Assembly (NCBI RefSeq): GCF_020171725.1
Contig: NZ_JAIVAJ010000008.1
Span: forward strand, 1 to 64,000
Direction: 5' to 3'
Source of the DNA: Halobacillus litoralis
GTDB taxonomy: Bacteria; Bacillota; Bacilli; Bacillales; Halobacillaceae
DNA length: 64,000 nucleotides
Under the pieces are notes generated by a model. It saw only the letters and a list, made by a program, of their open reading frames with translations, searched no databases and had not been told where the DNA came from. The translations under genes were made by a program, and so were the position numbers. Below are positions 25,357 through 33,749 of the stretch, one piece after another. How positions within the stretch are numbered: the first letter of the stretch is position 1; every line of letters begins with the position of its first letter.

Positions 25357-26238
25357 ATGAATTATAGTACGGCGACGCAGAAAGCCATTGCTCATATCGA
25401 GACTCATATCGAAGACACCATCACCGCAGACGACCTCTCGTCCGCTACAGGTTACTCCAAATACCACCTGCTTCGTATTTTCAAAAGCGAAACAGGCAAA
25501 ACGGTCGGAGAGTATGTGAAGCACAGGCGTCTTGCCGTTGCCTCATCCCTGCTTATTGAAGGGGACGAATCAATTTTGACGATTGCCATCGCGTTCGGCT
25601 TCCAGTCACAGGCGGCGTTCACGAGGGCATTCAAGGACGTTTACCACCTTCCACCGGCAAAGTACCGGAAAATGCTGAGACTGCTTGACATGAATAAGGA
25701 GGAAACAGGAATGGACAATCAAAAAGAAATACACGGATGGACCTTGAGCGGATCCAATCCAGAGTTGTATCAATTCGGAGTGGATGCGAACCACTTTCAC
25801 ACAGGCAAACAATCCGGTTACCTTTTCGGACAGAAACAGGCTGTCCCTGCCCAATTCGGCACGGTTATGCAAGGGTTCCAGTCCAAGTTTTATAAAGGAA
25901 AAAGGGTGAAGATGTCCTGCTTTATCAAAACGGAAGCAGCGCATAAGTGCGGCGCATGGATGCGTGTGGACAACGCTTCTGGAGACGTCCTTCAATTTGA
26001 TAACATGGACCCCCGCCCAATCGAAGGGGATACAGACTGGAACTATTACTCCATCATCCTGGATGTTGCGGAAGAGAGCGATGCCATCTATTTCGGTGTG
26101 TTGCTCCAAGGGTCAGGTAAGGTGTGGATGGACGGTTTTCAGTTCCAGGAAGTCAGCGACAACGTGGAAAACACCAACCTTCTTGGAGTGGAGGCTCTTC
26201 CAGAGAGACCTGATAATCTAGACTTCAGCCATTCGTGA
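25357..26238 (+). CDS. AraC-family regulator with C-terminal beta-rich ligand-like domain
   Basis: The 293-residue protein places its AraC double helix-turn-helix at the N-terminus (about residues 5-100: ATGYSKYHLLRIFKSETGKTVGEYV and AFGFQSQAAFTRAFKDVYHLPPAKYRK). The remaining ~180 residues form a beta-rich domain with Trp and Asp-rich strands (GAWMRVDNASGDVLQFDNM, IYFGVLLQGSGKVWMDGFQF) resembling galactose-binding-like or jelly-roll modules. The order is the reverse of classic AraC, as in MarA/Rob-type proteins such as Rob. The ATG at 25357 has GGTGAGGTG upstream. A 58-residue membrane protein gene starts 20 bp downstream. Ligand and targets unknown. Confidence 0.82.
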   Translation: MNYSTATQKAIAHIETHIEDTITADDLSSATGYSKYHLLRIFKSETGKTVGEYVKHRRLAVASSLLIEGDESILTIAIAFGFQSQAAFTRAFKDVYHLPPAKYRKMLRLLDMNKEETGMDNQKEIHGWTLSGSNPELYQFGVDANHFHTGKQSGYLFGQKQAVPAQFGTVMQGFQSKFYKGKRVKMSCFIKTEAAHKCGAWMRVDNASGDVLQFDNMDPRPIEGDTDWNYYSIILDVAEESDAIYFGVLLQGSGKVWMDGFQFQEVSDNVENTNLLGVEALPERPDNLDFSHS

Positions 26239-26258
26239 AAATGAGGTGAACAAACCAA

Positions 26259-26435
26259 ATGAATCACCGAAAAAAATGGGTAATCAGCGCGCTGATTGTC
26301 TTCACCCTCTCGCTCGTCATCTTTTTCCATTATTACGGGTACGCACAAGCTAAAGAGGCATGCTTGAACATCAATGGTACGATCACCGAGGATGAAGTGA
26401 GCCTGTTCAATTGGTCTGTCTCCTGCGAAAGCTAA
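26259..26435 (+). CDS. Short single-pass membrane or secreted protein (58 aa)
   Basis: The frame reads MNHRKKWVISALIVFTLSLV followed by FFHYYGYAQAKEACLNING and an acidic tail ending VSCES. One hydrophobic segment (about residues 7-27) follows a basic start, and two Cys lie on the outer side (about residues 35 and 56), which could form a disulfide. GAGGTG lies 10 bases before the ATG. It is just downstream of the AraC-type regulator and may share its message. No family recognised. Confidence 0.6.
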   Translation: MNHRKKWVISALIVFTLSLVIFFHYYGYAQAKEACLNINGTITEDEVSLFNWSVSCES

Positions 26436-26470
26436 CTCTTTATAGAAAAAAACAGTAGTCGGAGGAACAT

Positions 26471-26623
26471 ATGGTATTAATCATCTTAGTGTTTCTATTA
26501 ACGTTGTATATCACGTTTACCATCAGTCATCTCGAGAAGAAAATGAAGAAGCAACAAGAAGATGTGGATGAGATGAAGTCATTGTTGAAAGTCATCATAA
26601 AAAAACAAGACAACAATCCATGA
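26471..26623 (+). CDS. Short membrane-anchored coiled-coil peptide (50 aa)
   Basis: GGAGG lies five bases before the ATG. The frame encodes one membrane helix (MVLIILVFLLTLYITFTI) and a Lys/Glu-rich amphipathic tail (HLEKKMKKQQEDVDEMKSL) likely to form a short coiled coil in the cytoplasm. Such small proteins often associate with larger membrane partners; none is identifiable here. Confidence 0.6.
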   Translation: MVLIILVFLLTLYITFTISHLEKKMKKQQEDVDEMKSLLKVIIKKQDNNP

Positions 26624-26632
26624 ATAGTTGCT

Positions 26633-26670
26633 CAGGTTAGGTCGTAGGTCGGCCTGACCTTTTATTTATG
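26633..26670 (+). terminator. Hairpin terminator after the short genes
   Basis: CAGGTTAGG pairs with CCTGACCT across a GTCGTAGGTCGG loop with one G-U pair, followed by TTTTATTTAT. It closes the AraC/short-peptide group. Confidence 0.55.
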
Positions 26671-26720
26671 TTGCGACCTCCTTATATATGGTAGCCTATT
26701 ACGGGAAAGGAGTTGAAAAT

Positions 26721-26966
26721 ATGGATTTCAATATATGGTTTTTGTCGTTGATCGGCGTCATCGCTTTATTTTTCATCATGCTTGAGATAAGAGACATTCT
26801 AAGGAACAAAAAACCTGAAACGAGTGTTCTCTTACACAAAATCGGGTTCCTTGGAATCGTGTTGTCATTGCTCATCGTCAGCTATGATATCTACAAAACT
26901 TGGTTTACCATTCTGACAATCGCTTTCCTCATCTTGTACGTTGCCACCTGGAAAACAGACCGCTGA
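26721..26966 (+). CDS. Small membrane protein (81 aa)
   Basis: The protein begins MDFNIWFLSLIGVIALFFIM and has three hydrophobic segments (about residues 4-22, 37-55 and 58-76). GGAAAGGAG lies before the ATG at 26721; the upstream in-frame ATG at 26688 has no ribosome-binding site. It converges on the following minus-strand gene. No family recognised. Confidence 0.65.
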   Translation: MDFNIWFLSLIGVIALFFIMLEIRDILRNKKPETSVLLHKIGFLGIVLSLLIVSYDIYKTWFTILTIAFLILYVATWKTDR

Positions 26967-26983
26967 TGTTTCACGTGAAAACG

Positions 26984-27697
26984 TCATTCCTTTTCACCAT
27001 CACAGCACACTTTGTGTTCAATTTGAAGGGCGATGGATAAGACATCCATAAAGGTTTCATGAGGGGTTGTTTTTTCATATAGGGGATAGTAATGACGGAT
27101 GGCAATACCAAGCGGCCTTCTCGCCTCATATTCGAAGTGATAGAAATCGACGATAGGAAAGTAGAGGTCATCGCCTAAAGGAACCAGCGCGCCGGCTACG
27201 ATCGAGCCTTGAACGGGGGTCACAGCATGGGGATCACACACTACAACGTCAACCGGCTGTTCCGTAATCATATCTACAAGTACGAGAACACGGTCGCTCA
27301 ACTTACTCCCGACAAAGTAGAAGCGATGAGCAATGGATGTCCACTCTTTCAGCCATGACCGCGATGGAGGGACTTCAGAAAGAACATCGGCATTCGCTTC
27401 AATGTAATCATCAATGTAGCTCCATTCTTGTGAAACAAAAGCCACATAGTTCATCCGGCACCAGAAAAGATTATGTCTGAGGGTATCTTTCTTATGAGGG
27501 GCGATATGATGAGGCTCAATGAATTCATCGATGGCAGGGAGTGAATCGATGAAGTGTTCTCTTGCGATGGTTTGGGCAAAATCAGGAAACCATTCCCCCA
27601 TGACCAAATCAAACCATTCATCTGAGTATGACGTTTCTTTCGAGAAGGTAGGGGAACCTGCTCGCTTTAATTGGATCACGTTCTTTCGTTCTTTCAT
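26984..27697 (-). CDS. Hypothetical cytoplasmic protein (237 aa)
   Basis: No signal peptide or membrane segment is seen. The N-terminal two thirds are helical and rich in Trp, Asp and His (SDEWFDLVMGEWFPDFAQ, EPHHIAPHKKDTLRHNLFW). A beta-rich middle (RVLVLVDMITEQPVDVVVCD) precedes a helical end. AAGGAGG lies about 8 bases before the ATG. I do not recognise the family, and no neighbour shares its direction closely enough to suggest a role. Confidence 0.7.
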   Translation of the reverse strand: MKERKNVIQLKRAGSPTFSKETSYSDEWFDLVMGEWFPDFAQTIAREHFIDSLPAIDEFIEPHHIAPHKKDTLRHNLFWCRMNYVAFVSQEWSYIDDYIEANADVLSEVPPSRSWLKEWTSIAHRFYFVGSKLSDRVLVLVDMITEQPVDVVVCDPHAVTPVQGSIVAGALVPLGDDLYFPIVDFYHFEYEARRPLGIAIRHYYPLYEKTTPHETFMDVLSIALQIEHKVCCDGEKE

Positions 27698-27786
27698 TCA
27701 CATTCCTCCTTTTTTTCGTTCAGGTCTATACTTCGACAAGTACGCCCGCATTTCCTCTTTTTGTAAGAAAGAAAGACCAAAAATAA

Positions 27787-27809
27787 AGACAGGTTGAACA
27801 CCTGCCTTA
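27787..27809 (-). terminator. Terminator of the universal stress protein gene
   Basis: AAGACAGGT and ACCTGCCTT form a stem with one mismatch around a 5-nt loop. The minus strand continues into CTTTATTTTTGG. Confidence 0.7.
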
Positions 27810-27813
27810 GCGG

Positions 27814-28239
27814 TTATTTCATGACGAGAACCGGACAAGTCGCGTTTTGGACGACATTGTTGCTGACACTTCCGAGGAAGAGCCGCTTCACACTGCCAAT
27901 CCCCCGGTTCCCAATGATAATCAAATCCATATCGTTCTCTTCTGCATACTTACAAATGCTTGAACCAGGATGATCTCCGACGAGTACCTTCGAGACGACC
28001 TGATACTCTTCTTCAGCAAGTTCCTTTTTAATCTCTTCCATTTCGCTTTCAAGCTTGGCAGCCAGTTCCTTACTGATTTCGTTTGAAACAGCCGCATACG
28101 TGACGGGTCCTGCAGAGTTCGTGACCTGCACAATATGAACCTCTTTTTCCGACGCATGAACAGCTTGATTCCGCACTTCTCTCAAAGCGTTACGGCTCCA
28201 CTCACTTCCATCATAAGCAACGAGTATTTTCACCGTCAT
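27814..28239 (-). CDS. Universal stress protein, UspA family
   Basis: The 141-residue protein has the Usp fold: ILVAYDGSEWSRNAL at the N-terminus and VLVGDHPGSSICKYAEENDMDLIIIGNRGIGSVKRLFLGSVSNNVVQNATCPVLVMK at the C-terminus spread over several blocks, with the G-x2-G-x9-G-S ATP-binding pattern (GNRGIG, LGSVS) intact. ATP-binding Usps act in stress endurance; the specific role is unknown. TAGGAGGG precedes the ATG. It is monocistronic. Confidence 0.88.
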   Translation of the reverse strand: MTVKILVAYDGSEWSRNALREVRNQAVHASEKEVHIVQVTNSAGPVTYAAVSNEISKELAAKLESEMEEIKKELAEEEYQVVSKVLVGDHPGSSICKYAEENDMDLIIIGNRGIGSVKRLFLGSVSNNVVQNATCPVLVMK

Positions 28240-28337
28240 GGGTAAACCCTCCTATGAGTGTGGGAACTTGCTTACACTTCTATTTTACCACAATTGAAAG
28301 CGCGTTCATATACATAAGAACCACCACTCCTCTTAAC

Positions 28338-29408
28338 TCAGGTGGTTCCTTTTTCATGTAAATGCCAATACCGATATGCACTCTTCACCAACACCTTCGT
28401 AGCCGAGTACAACGGAACAGCAATGACCATTCCAATAAATCCAGCAAGTGGCGCCGATACGACGAGTAACAGAATAATCGTAAGCGGGTGCACATTCAAT
28501 TTTTGACCAAGCACGACTGGTGCGACAAGGTTCCCTTCAAGCTGCTGCACGATAATGAGAGCCACCAATACATAGATGACCATCATCGGGTCCTGCACTA
28601 AGGCGACAAACACCGCAGGAACAACGCCGAGAATCGGTCCGAAGAACGGAATCACCGCTGTGAACACGACAACAATGGCGAGCACAAGCGCATAATCGAG
28701 TCCGATAATGAGATACGCGATATACATCAGAATTCCGTCAACCGTCGCTACCGTAATCTGCCCAATGATGTAATTCGAAAGCGTGCGGTCCAATTTTTCC
28801 AACACACGATACGCTTCTTCGTTTTTACGCCCGGTTAAACCGCGGGTTAAGAAAGGAACGAGCTTACTCCCATCTTTCAAAAAGAAAAACAGTAGAAACG
28901 GAATAATCAACAACGTGGTTGCAGCCCCGGCAACCGTTGTGAAAATATCGGTCATATGAGTCGTAATCCGCTGCCCTAGATCACCAAAGTATTGCGTGAC
29001 CTCCTGCTGCATGGATTGTACCGACAGCATGCCCATATCCTTCTTCTCCACCTCTTGCTGCAGCTCTTCCGTCATGCTTTGCAATTTGCTCGGCAGAGTG
29101 GATAAATCGTTGACTTGATTTTGAATCGTCGTAAACAACAACCGTCCAAGTAAAGCCAGGATCCCAGCAATCACAGCAAACACAATGGAGGTCGAAACCA
29201 CCACTGGAATCGTGAACACCTTCGCTAACCAATCCACGATCGGTCGTATGATATAAAATAAAAAACCCGCAATCAGAATCGGGTAAAACAGGGTCTTGAA
29301 CACGGTGATCAACGGAGAGATCATGTTCAATTCCCTCATGAAGAAAATAAGTATGAGAGCCAGTATTGCGGCACTTATGAACTTAAAGTATGGATGCTTC
29401 CACCACAT
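28338..29408 (-). CDS. AI-2E family transporter (UPF0118/YdbI-type)
   Basis: The 356-residue membrane protein has the family layout: two N-terminal helix pairs, a soluble helical segment (about 110-170) rich in Gln/Glu, and a C-terminal block with GPILGVVPAVFVALVQDP and LGQKLNVHPLTIILLLV, the conserved end of the AI-2E family. Members include TqsA and Na+/H+ antiporters of halophiles, so the substrate is not settled. The ATG at 29408 has AAGGAGGTG five bases upstream; the longer frame has no such site. The last codons overlap a hairpin (GGAACCACC with GGTGGTTC). Confidence 0.83.
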   Translation of the reverse strand: MWWKHPYFKFISAAILALILIFFMRELNMISPLITVFKTLFYPILIAGFLFYIIRPIVDWLAKVFTIPVVVSTSIVFAVIAGILALLGRLLFTTIQNQVNDLSTLPSKLQSMTEELQQEVEKKDMGMLSVQSMQQEVTQYFGDLGQRITTHMTDIFTTVAGAATTLLIIPFLLFFFLKDGSKLVPFLTRGLTGRKNEEAYRVLEKLDRTLSNYIIGQITVATVDGILMYIAYLIIGLDYALVLAIVVVFTAVIPFFGPILGVVPAVFVALVQDPMMVIYVLVALIIVQQLEGNLVAPVVLGQKLNVHPLTIILLLVVSAPLAGFIGMVIAVPLYSATKVLVKSAYRYWHLHEKGTT

Positions 29409-29505
29409 CGCCTGCACCTCCTTGCTTTTTCTTTCACTTAATGGAGGGCGTTCAAACTTGGATATTTCAATATGTAAGAGCTCCAATAACAATTAAAGAT
29501 GAAGA

Positions 29506-29538
29506 AAGCCTGATTCTTATTGAAGAACCAGGCTTTTT
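29506..29538. terminator. Bidirectional-looking terminator
   Basis: AAGCCTGATTCTT (29506-29518) pairs with AAGAACCAGGCTT (29523-29535) with one mismatch. T-rich tails lie on both strands. It probably ends the DUF819 gene, whose stop is 90 bp away. Confidence 0.65.
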
Positions 29539-29628
29539 TGAATAGGAAATAGCGAACTCCTAAAGAGGTTATTCACTATACAACCACATCATACGCATTA
29601 TTTATTTGTACATAAACGTGTTGTCAAC

Positions 29629-30828
29629 TTATCCCCCGGCAACCATCCGTGCCAGTTGACCACAGAGCAACGCCGCATACATTCCGACGACGTTACCGAG
29701 GATACCCATCAATAGACCAACCGGCGCAAGGGCTGGTTGGAAGACAGACGCTACAATCGGCGCAGAGCTCGTCCCTCCGATATTCCCCTGTGAACCAACC
29801 GCGACGAAGAACAGTGGAGCCTTCAGCAGACGGGCTGCTGTAAACAGGAACAGGATGTGAATCGACAGCCAGACAAGACCCATCAGAATGAATTCCGGGG
29901 CGTCTACGATGTCCATCAAGTTCGCCCGTGAACCGATCGCCGCTAGGTAAAGGTAGATTCCCGCATATCCGAATTTGCTGGCTCCGTAGTATTCTAGATT
30001 ACGAACTTTTGTAAAGGACAGTGCGATTCCGACAGCCGTTACTAGCAGGAAGGTCCATGTTGACGTGCTCAACACATCAGACTTCGGAATAAACGGAAGG
30101 TCTGCGAACACGCGAACCAAGTAAGAACCCGCAAATGCGATACTTAGAATTGCGAACAACTGCGGAAGCTGAAGCGGCTTGGCATTACGCTCTACATCCG
30201 TCGCGATTTCCTCGTTCACTTGTTTAATTGTCGAGTTGTCCGCTTTATTCCATTTGTTGAAACGCTGTTGGAAACCGGCAAGAGAAATCATAACACCCAT
30301 CCAGCCGATCCCGACAATGGTATCCGTCAAAATGATCGGGCTCATAATCGAATCAGGTGTATCGAAAGCGATCTCCATCGCACCAAGGTTCCCCGATCCA
30401 CCAATCCAGCTTCCGGCAAGCGCTCCGACACCACGCCACGCTTCGTCAGGAAGGATACCTTGGAAGAGTGCGTAAGCAACCGGTCCACCCACGACGACAC
30501 CAAGAGTACCTGCTAGGAAAACTAAGACGGCCTTACCTCCAAGCTTAAAGGTAGCCGGAACGTTCGTGCTGATCATCAAAAGCAGCAGTCCTGCCGGCAA
30601 CAGGTAGGTTCCCAAGAAGCCATACAAGTCTGAGCTTTGCGGGATGATTCCGAACGTTGTGGAAAGCATCGGCAGGAAATACATCCAGATCAATGGCGGT
30701 AAATATCCGAAAAATTTCTGCACTGGTTTTTTATTGACTGTTGAAAGCATAAAAACCGCGCCGACAATCGCGATCAAATACGCGAATATCGCCATCGGCT
30801 CTTGAATCAAGGCTTGTTGATTGTTCAT
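29629..30828 (-). CDS. DUF819-family membrane protein (YjcL-like)
   Basis: The 399-residue protein has about 10-11 membrane helices and the DUF819 hallmark ALAGSWIGGSGNLGAMEIAF near residue 145, plus a second glycine-rich repeat near the C-terminus (GSQNIGGTSSAPIVASVF-like, in VAVGSQGNIGGTSSAP). The internal symmetry resembles ion/solute carriers. Substrate unknown. The ATG at 30828 has GGAGAG upstream. A cre-like stretch lies at 30957-30971 upstream, a weak match. Confidence 0.82.
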   Translation of the reverse strand: MNNQQALIQEPMAIFAYLIAIVGAVFMLSTVNKKPVQKFFGYLPPLIWMYFLPMLSTTFGIIPQSSDLYGFLGTYLLPAGLLLLMISTNVPATFKLGGKAVLVFLAGTLGVVVGGPVAYALFQGILPDEAWRGVGALAGSWIGGSGNLGAMEIAFDTPDSIMSPIILTDTIVGIGWMGVMISLAGFQQRFNKWNKADNSTIKQVNEEIATDVERNAKPLQLPQLFAILSIAFAGSYLVRVFADLPFIPKSDVLSTSTWTFLLVTAVGIALSFTKVRNLEYYGASKFGYAGIYLYLAAIGSRANLMDIVDAPEFILMGLVWLSIHILFLFTAARLLKAPLFFVAVGSQGNIGGTSSAPIVASVFQPALAPVGLLMGILGNVVGMYAALLCGQLARMVAGG

Positions 30829-31023
30829 GATGTCACTCTCCAAACATTGTTATAAAGATTTGAATTGTCCGAAAAATTATGTTATAGAATTGCGCGCATT
30901 TTTGGAGTTTAGCACATATTTTGACGCTGTAAAACAAAAAAACTTCAAAAAATTAAAGTAAACGCTCTCAACACAAATCACTTTTTAAAAGAAAGTTGAG
31001 AAAGGAACATCACTCCTCATTCA

Positions 31024-31058
31024 CAAAAAAAGTTGATTCCCCCATCAAGGGAATCAAC
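31024..31058 (-). terminator. Terminator of the zinc-ribbon/Amt transcription unit
   Basis: AGTTGATTCCC (31031-31041) pairs with GGGAATCAAC (31049-31058). On the minus strand a T-run (A-run 31024-31030) follows. Confidence 0.8.
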
Positions 31059-31062
31059 CTTT

Positions 31063-31221
31063 TCACCGCTTCCTCATCGCCCGTCGCTCCGCATAGCCCA
31101 CACACTTACGGCATACCAACACCTCACGGCCGGCATCATCTACGTAACGCTCTGGATCCTTCGGTTTTTTGTTGCAAATCGCACATGACTTAGGAGTCAA
31201 CCACCGCTTCAGGCAGTTCAC
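31063..31221 (-). CDS. Small zinc-ribbon protein (52 aa)
   Basis: The frame begins at GTG (31221) with GGAGAGG 6-7 bases upstream and encodes a 52-residue basic protein with two Cys pairs: SCAICNKKP near residues 13-21 and VCRKCVGYAE near residues 37-46, each C-x2-C. That spacing is a zinc ribbon or treble-clef arrangement. The C-terminus is Arg/Lys rich. It lies 19 bp after the Amt-chemoreceptor gene on the same strand and before a strong terminator, so it is likely the last gene of that message. Function unknown; nucleic-acid binding or zinc-dependent protein contact is possible. Confidence 0.68.
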   Translation of the reverse strand: MNCLKRWLTPKSCAICNKKPKDPERYVDDAGREVLVCRKCVGYAERRAMRKR

Positions 31222-31240
31222 ATTCAACCTCTCCCGTCGC

Positions 31241-33526
31241 TTAAGTCGTCTTGAATTGATGGACAGCTTGCTTCAGCGACTGACTCTGCTTCTTCATTTT
31301 CGTCATGCGTTCCGTAATATCTTCCGTCATCGTGAAGCTTTCCTTCATCTGATCTCGGAACTTATCGACACGTTCGCTCATCGCAAGGTAACGGTCATGC
31401 TGGCTGCTCCGGGTGTTCTGCATCGCGGCTGTCTCTTTGTTGACGACGTGAAGCTGCGTCACAAAGGAATCCATATACTCGTGGACTTCCTTCACTTTTT
31501 CATCCATGAGTTGAAAACGCTCCGGCATCTCCTTGAGCTTCCCGTTCAGAAGCTGAATCTCATCTGTAAATCCGTTCAGCTCATTTCTACTGGAATGAAT
31601 CGTGCTTGTCGTCTGTCCAATCATCTCTTGTATATCATCGGTTGATGTCTTCGTCTCGCCTGCGAGCTTCTTGATCTCCTCTGCGACAACGGCGAATCCT
31701 TTGCCGTGCTCCCCGCTTCTCGCCGCTTCAATCCCCGCGTTCAGTGACAACAGGTTGATTTGATCCGAAATCTCTTTAATGGACTGGACGACCTGTTCAC
31801 TCTCTTTTGAAAAAGAAGCGACGCTCTCCATGTTCTCGTTCACATCGGCGACACGGCGCCCCACTCCGTCGTTCACTGCGGTAATCTCCGTAATGAAGCC
31901 AGCCATCTGATCGACTTCCTGCTTGATCCAATCGACTTGATGACCGATCTGCTCCATCCCCGCAAATGAATCCTGTACAGTAGCGAGCACTTGATCTTCC
32001 GTTTCCATTTCGGCAGCCAGCCACTTCTCTGATTCCTGCATCTGTGCGTGCGTGGACTCCATGAATTCAAATTGGTCGTGGGAATTCTCCCTTAATCGCT
32101 TCGCCATGCCGAGCATTTTCGTTGAGGACTCATGAACGAACGAAGTGTCCTTCTTTACTTGGTCGACGAGCGAATCGAGCGTTTGAAGCAGCTCATTGAA
32201 TGCCGAATTGATTTCAGCTGTATCAGAACCCTGTTCCACTTTGATCTGCCTCGTCAGGTCGCCTTTTGCCTGAGCGATATCCTGCATCGCCGTGATCGTC
32301 TCGACCATTGCCGTCGTGGCACCGTGCTCAGAGACGTTCAGTCCGGCAAGCTCCTCTTCCCGCTCAGGTCTCAGCGTCATGAACCGGCCCATCGTTTTAT
32401 AGACGATAAACCCAAGTCCGAACCCCCAAAAAAAGGCTGTCGCAATTCCAAGAGACTGCACGCCGATTTGTCCAAGTCTTGTACTCAGCTGAAGCATCTC
32501 GACGGGTGCGAACAAGGCAAGTGCAAGCGTCCCCCACGCCCCTGCGACGCCGTGGACGGCGATAGCTCCGATGGCATCGTCGACCTTCAAGCCGTTTTCA
32601 ATGAAACGTAACGCAAAGACGACGACAACGCCTCCGATCGCCGCCGTTAGCAGGGCCATCAACGGAGACAGGATGTGGGCTCCTGCTGTAACAGACACCA
32701 AGCCTGCCAATATACCGTTTAAGATACTTTCAACGCCTGCTTTGGAGTCCAGCAGCCAGCTCGTCAGCATCGCAAAGAACCCTCCTGCAACAGCGCCGAG
32801 CTGCGTATTCAGCGCTATCATGGCAATGCTTGCATCCCCAACTGTTGTAGAACCAGCGTTAAATCCGAACCACCCAAGCCATAGGACGAACACACCTAAT
32901 GTCGCCATCACGGTGTTCGACGGGGCGAAGCGTTGGCTTTTTCCATCTTGGTCGTACTTTCCGATTCTAGGACCAATCACAATGGCAGCAGCAAGCGCAA
33001 CCCAGCCGCCAATCGAGTGAACAACGGTGGAGCCGGCAAAATCAATGAAGCCAAGCTGCTCAAGCCAGCCTCCGCTTCCTCCTGTCCAGAGACTCCCCCA
33101 AGCCCAGTGACCGAAAACAGGATAAATAAGCAGCACGATGAAAAACGTCCCCAATAAATAGACGTGGAACTTCACCCTCTCTGCAATCGCACCGGATACA
33201 ATGGTCGCAGCCGTCCCCGCAAAGACCGTCTGAAACAATAGAAACGCCCACGTCCATGGATCCTCGATCGATTGAAAAAAGAAGGGCCCTATGCCGAGCC
33301 ATCCATTCTGACTTTCCCCAAACATCAGTCCGAAACTGACCAGCGAAAAAACAAGCGTCGCTACCAGCAAGTCCGAGATGTTCTTCATCGCGACATTGAT
33401 TGAATTCTTCGCCCGGATCATCCCCGCTTCAAGAGCCGTAAAGCCCGCCTGCATGAAAAAGACCAGGATCGAAGCTACAATAATCCAAACAAAATTCAAG
33501 TTGAGCTGCACCGCTTCCACCATCAT
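31241..33526 (-). CDS. Ammonium transporter-HAMP-chemoreceptor fusion
   Basis: The 761-residue protein joins an Amt/Mep/Rh domain (about residues 5-385, eleven helices) to a HAMP-like linker (about 403-455) and a methyl-accepting chemotaxis signalling domain (about 470-761). The Amt part keeps the twin His (His170 in STVVHSIGG and His325 in [11 protein letters not shown]) and the FGFNAGS gate region. The chemoreceptor tip is [22 protein letters not shown] (589-610, split here by residue 600), so it should couple to CheA/CheW. It is read as an ammonium sensor for taxis in which the transporter is the ligand-binding part. The start is ambiguous among ATG, ATG and GTG in a row after AGGGGGA. A cre-like site at 33634-33648 lies upstream. 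Confidence 0.9.
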   Translation of the reverse strand: MMVEAVQLNLNFVWIIVASILVFFMQAGFTALEAGMIRAKNSINVAMKNISDLLVATLVFSLVSFGLMFGESQNGWLGIGPFFFQSIEDPWTWAFLLFQTVFAGTAATIVSGAIAERVKFHVYLLGTFFIVLLIYPVFGHWAWGSLWTGGSGGWLEQLGFIDFAGSTVVHSIGGWVALAAAIVIGPRIGKYDQDGKSQRFAPSNTVMATLGVFVLWLGWFGFNAGSTTVGDASIAMIALNTQLGAVAGGFFAMLTSWLLDSKAGVESILNGILAGLVSVTAGAHILSPLMALLTAAIGGVVVVFALRFIENGLKVDDAIGAIAVHGVAGAWGTLALALFAPVEMLQLSTRLGQIGVQSLGIATAFFWGFGLGFIVYKTMGRFMTLRPEREEELAGLNVSEHGATTAMVETITAMQDIAQAKGDLTRQIKVEQGSDTAEINSAFNELLQTLDSLVDQVKKDTSFVHESSTKMLGMAKRLRENSHDQFEFMESTHAQMQESEKWLAAEMETEDQVLATVQDSFAGMEQIGHQVDWIKQEVDQMAGFITEITAVNDGVGRRVADVNENMESVASFSKESEQVVQSIKEISDQINLLSLNAGIEAARSGEHGKGFAVVAEEIKKLAGETKTSTDDIQEMIGQTTSTIHSSRNELNGFTDEIQLLNGKLKEMPERFQLMDEKVKEVHEYMDSFVTQLHVVNKETAAMQNTRSSQHDRYLAMSERVDKFRDQMKESFTMTEDITERMTKMKKQSQSLKQAVHQFKTT

Positions 33527-33711
33527 TCCCCCTAAGTATGTAAGCCTTCTTATCTAGTGATGTTAGAAAATATAACATAATTTTCAGAATATTTCACCAC
33601 TTATTAGGAGGGATGACCTACTAAACTTACCTATTTAAACGCTTCCATTGTTTAAGCATAAAGGTTCGTACTTTTTTAAATTTTTTATGTTGAAGATTCT
33701 TGTTTCCTAAA

Positions 33712-33749
33712 TAAAAAAGGAAAAACCACAGCGCTGGGCGCTATGGTTT
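33712..33749 (-). terminator. Terminator of the oxidoreductase/ribokinase unit
   Basis: AAACCACAGCGC (33723-33734) pairs with GCGCTATGGTTT (33738-33749) with one mismatch. On the minus strand TTTTTCCTTTTTTA follows. It overlaps the oxidoreductase stop. Confidence 0.8.

Noticed and set aside
31169..31645. 158-codon plus-strand frame opposite the chemoreceptor
   Set aside because: Opposite a well-supported gene, with no ribosome-binding site and low-complexity Leu/His-rich composition.
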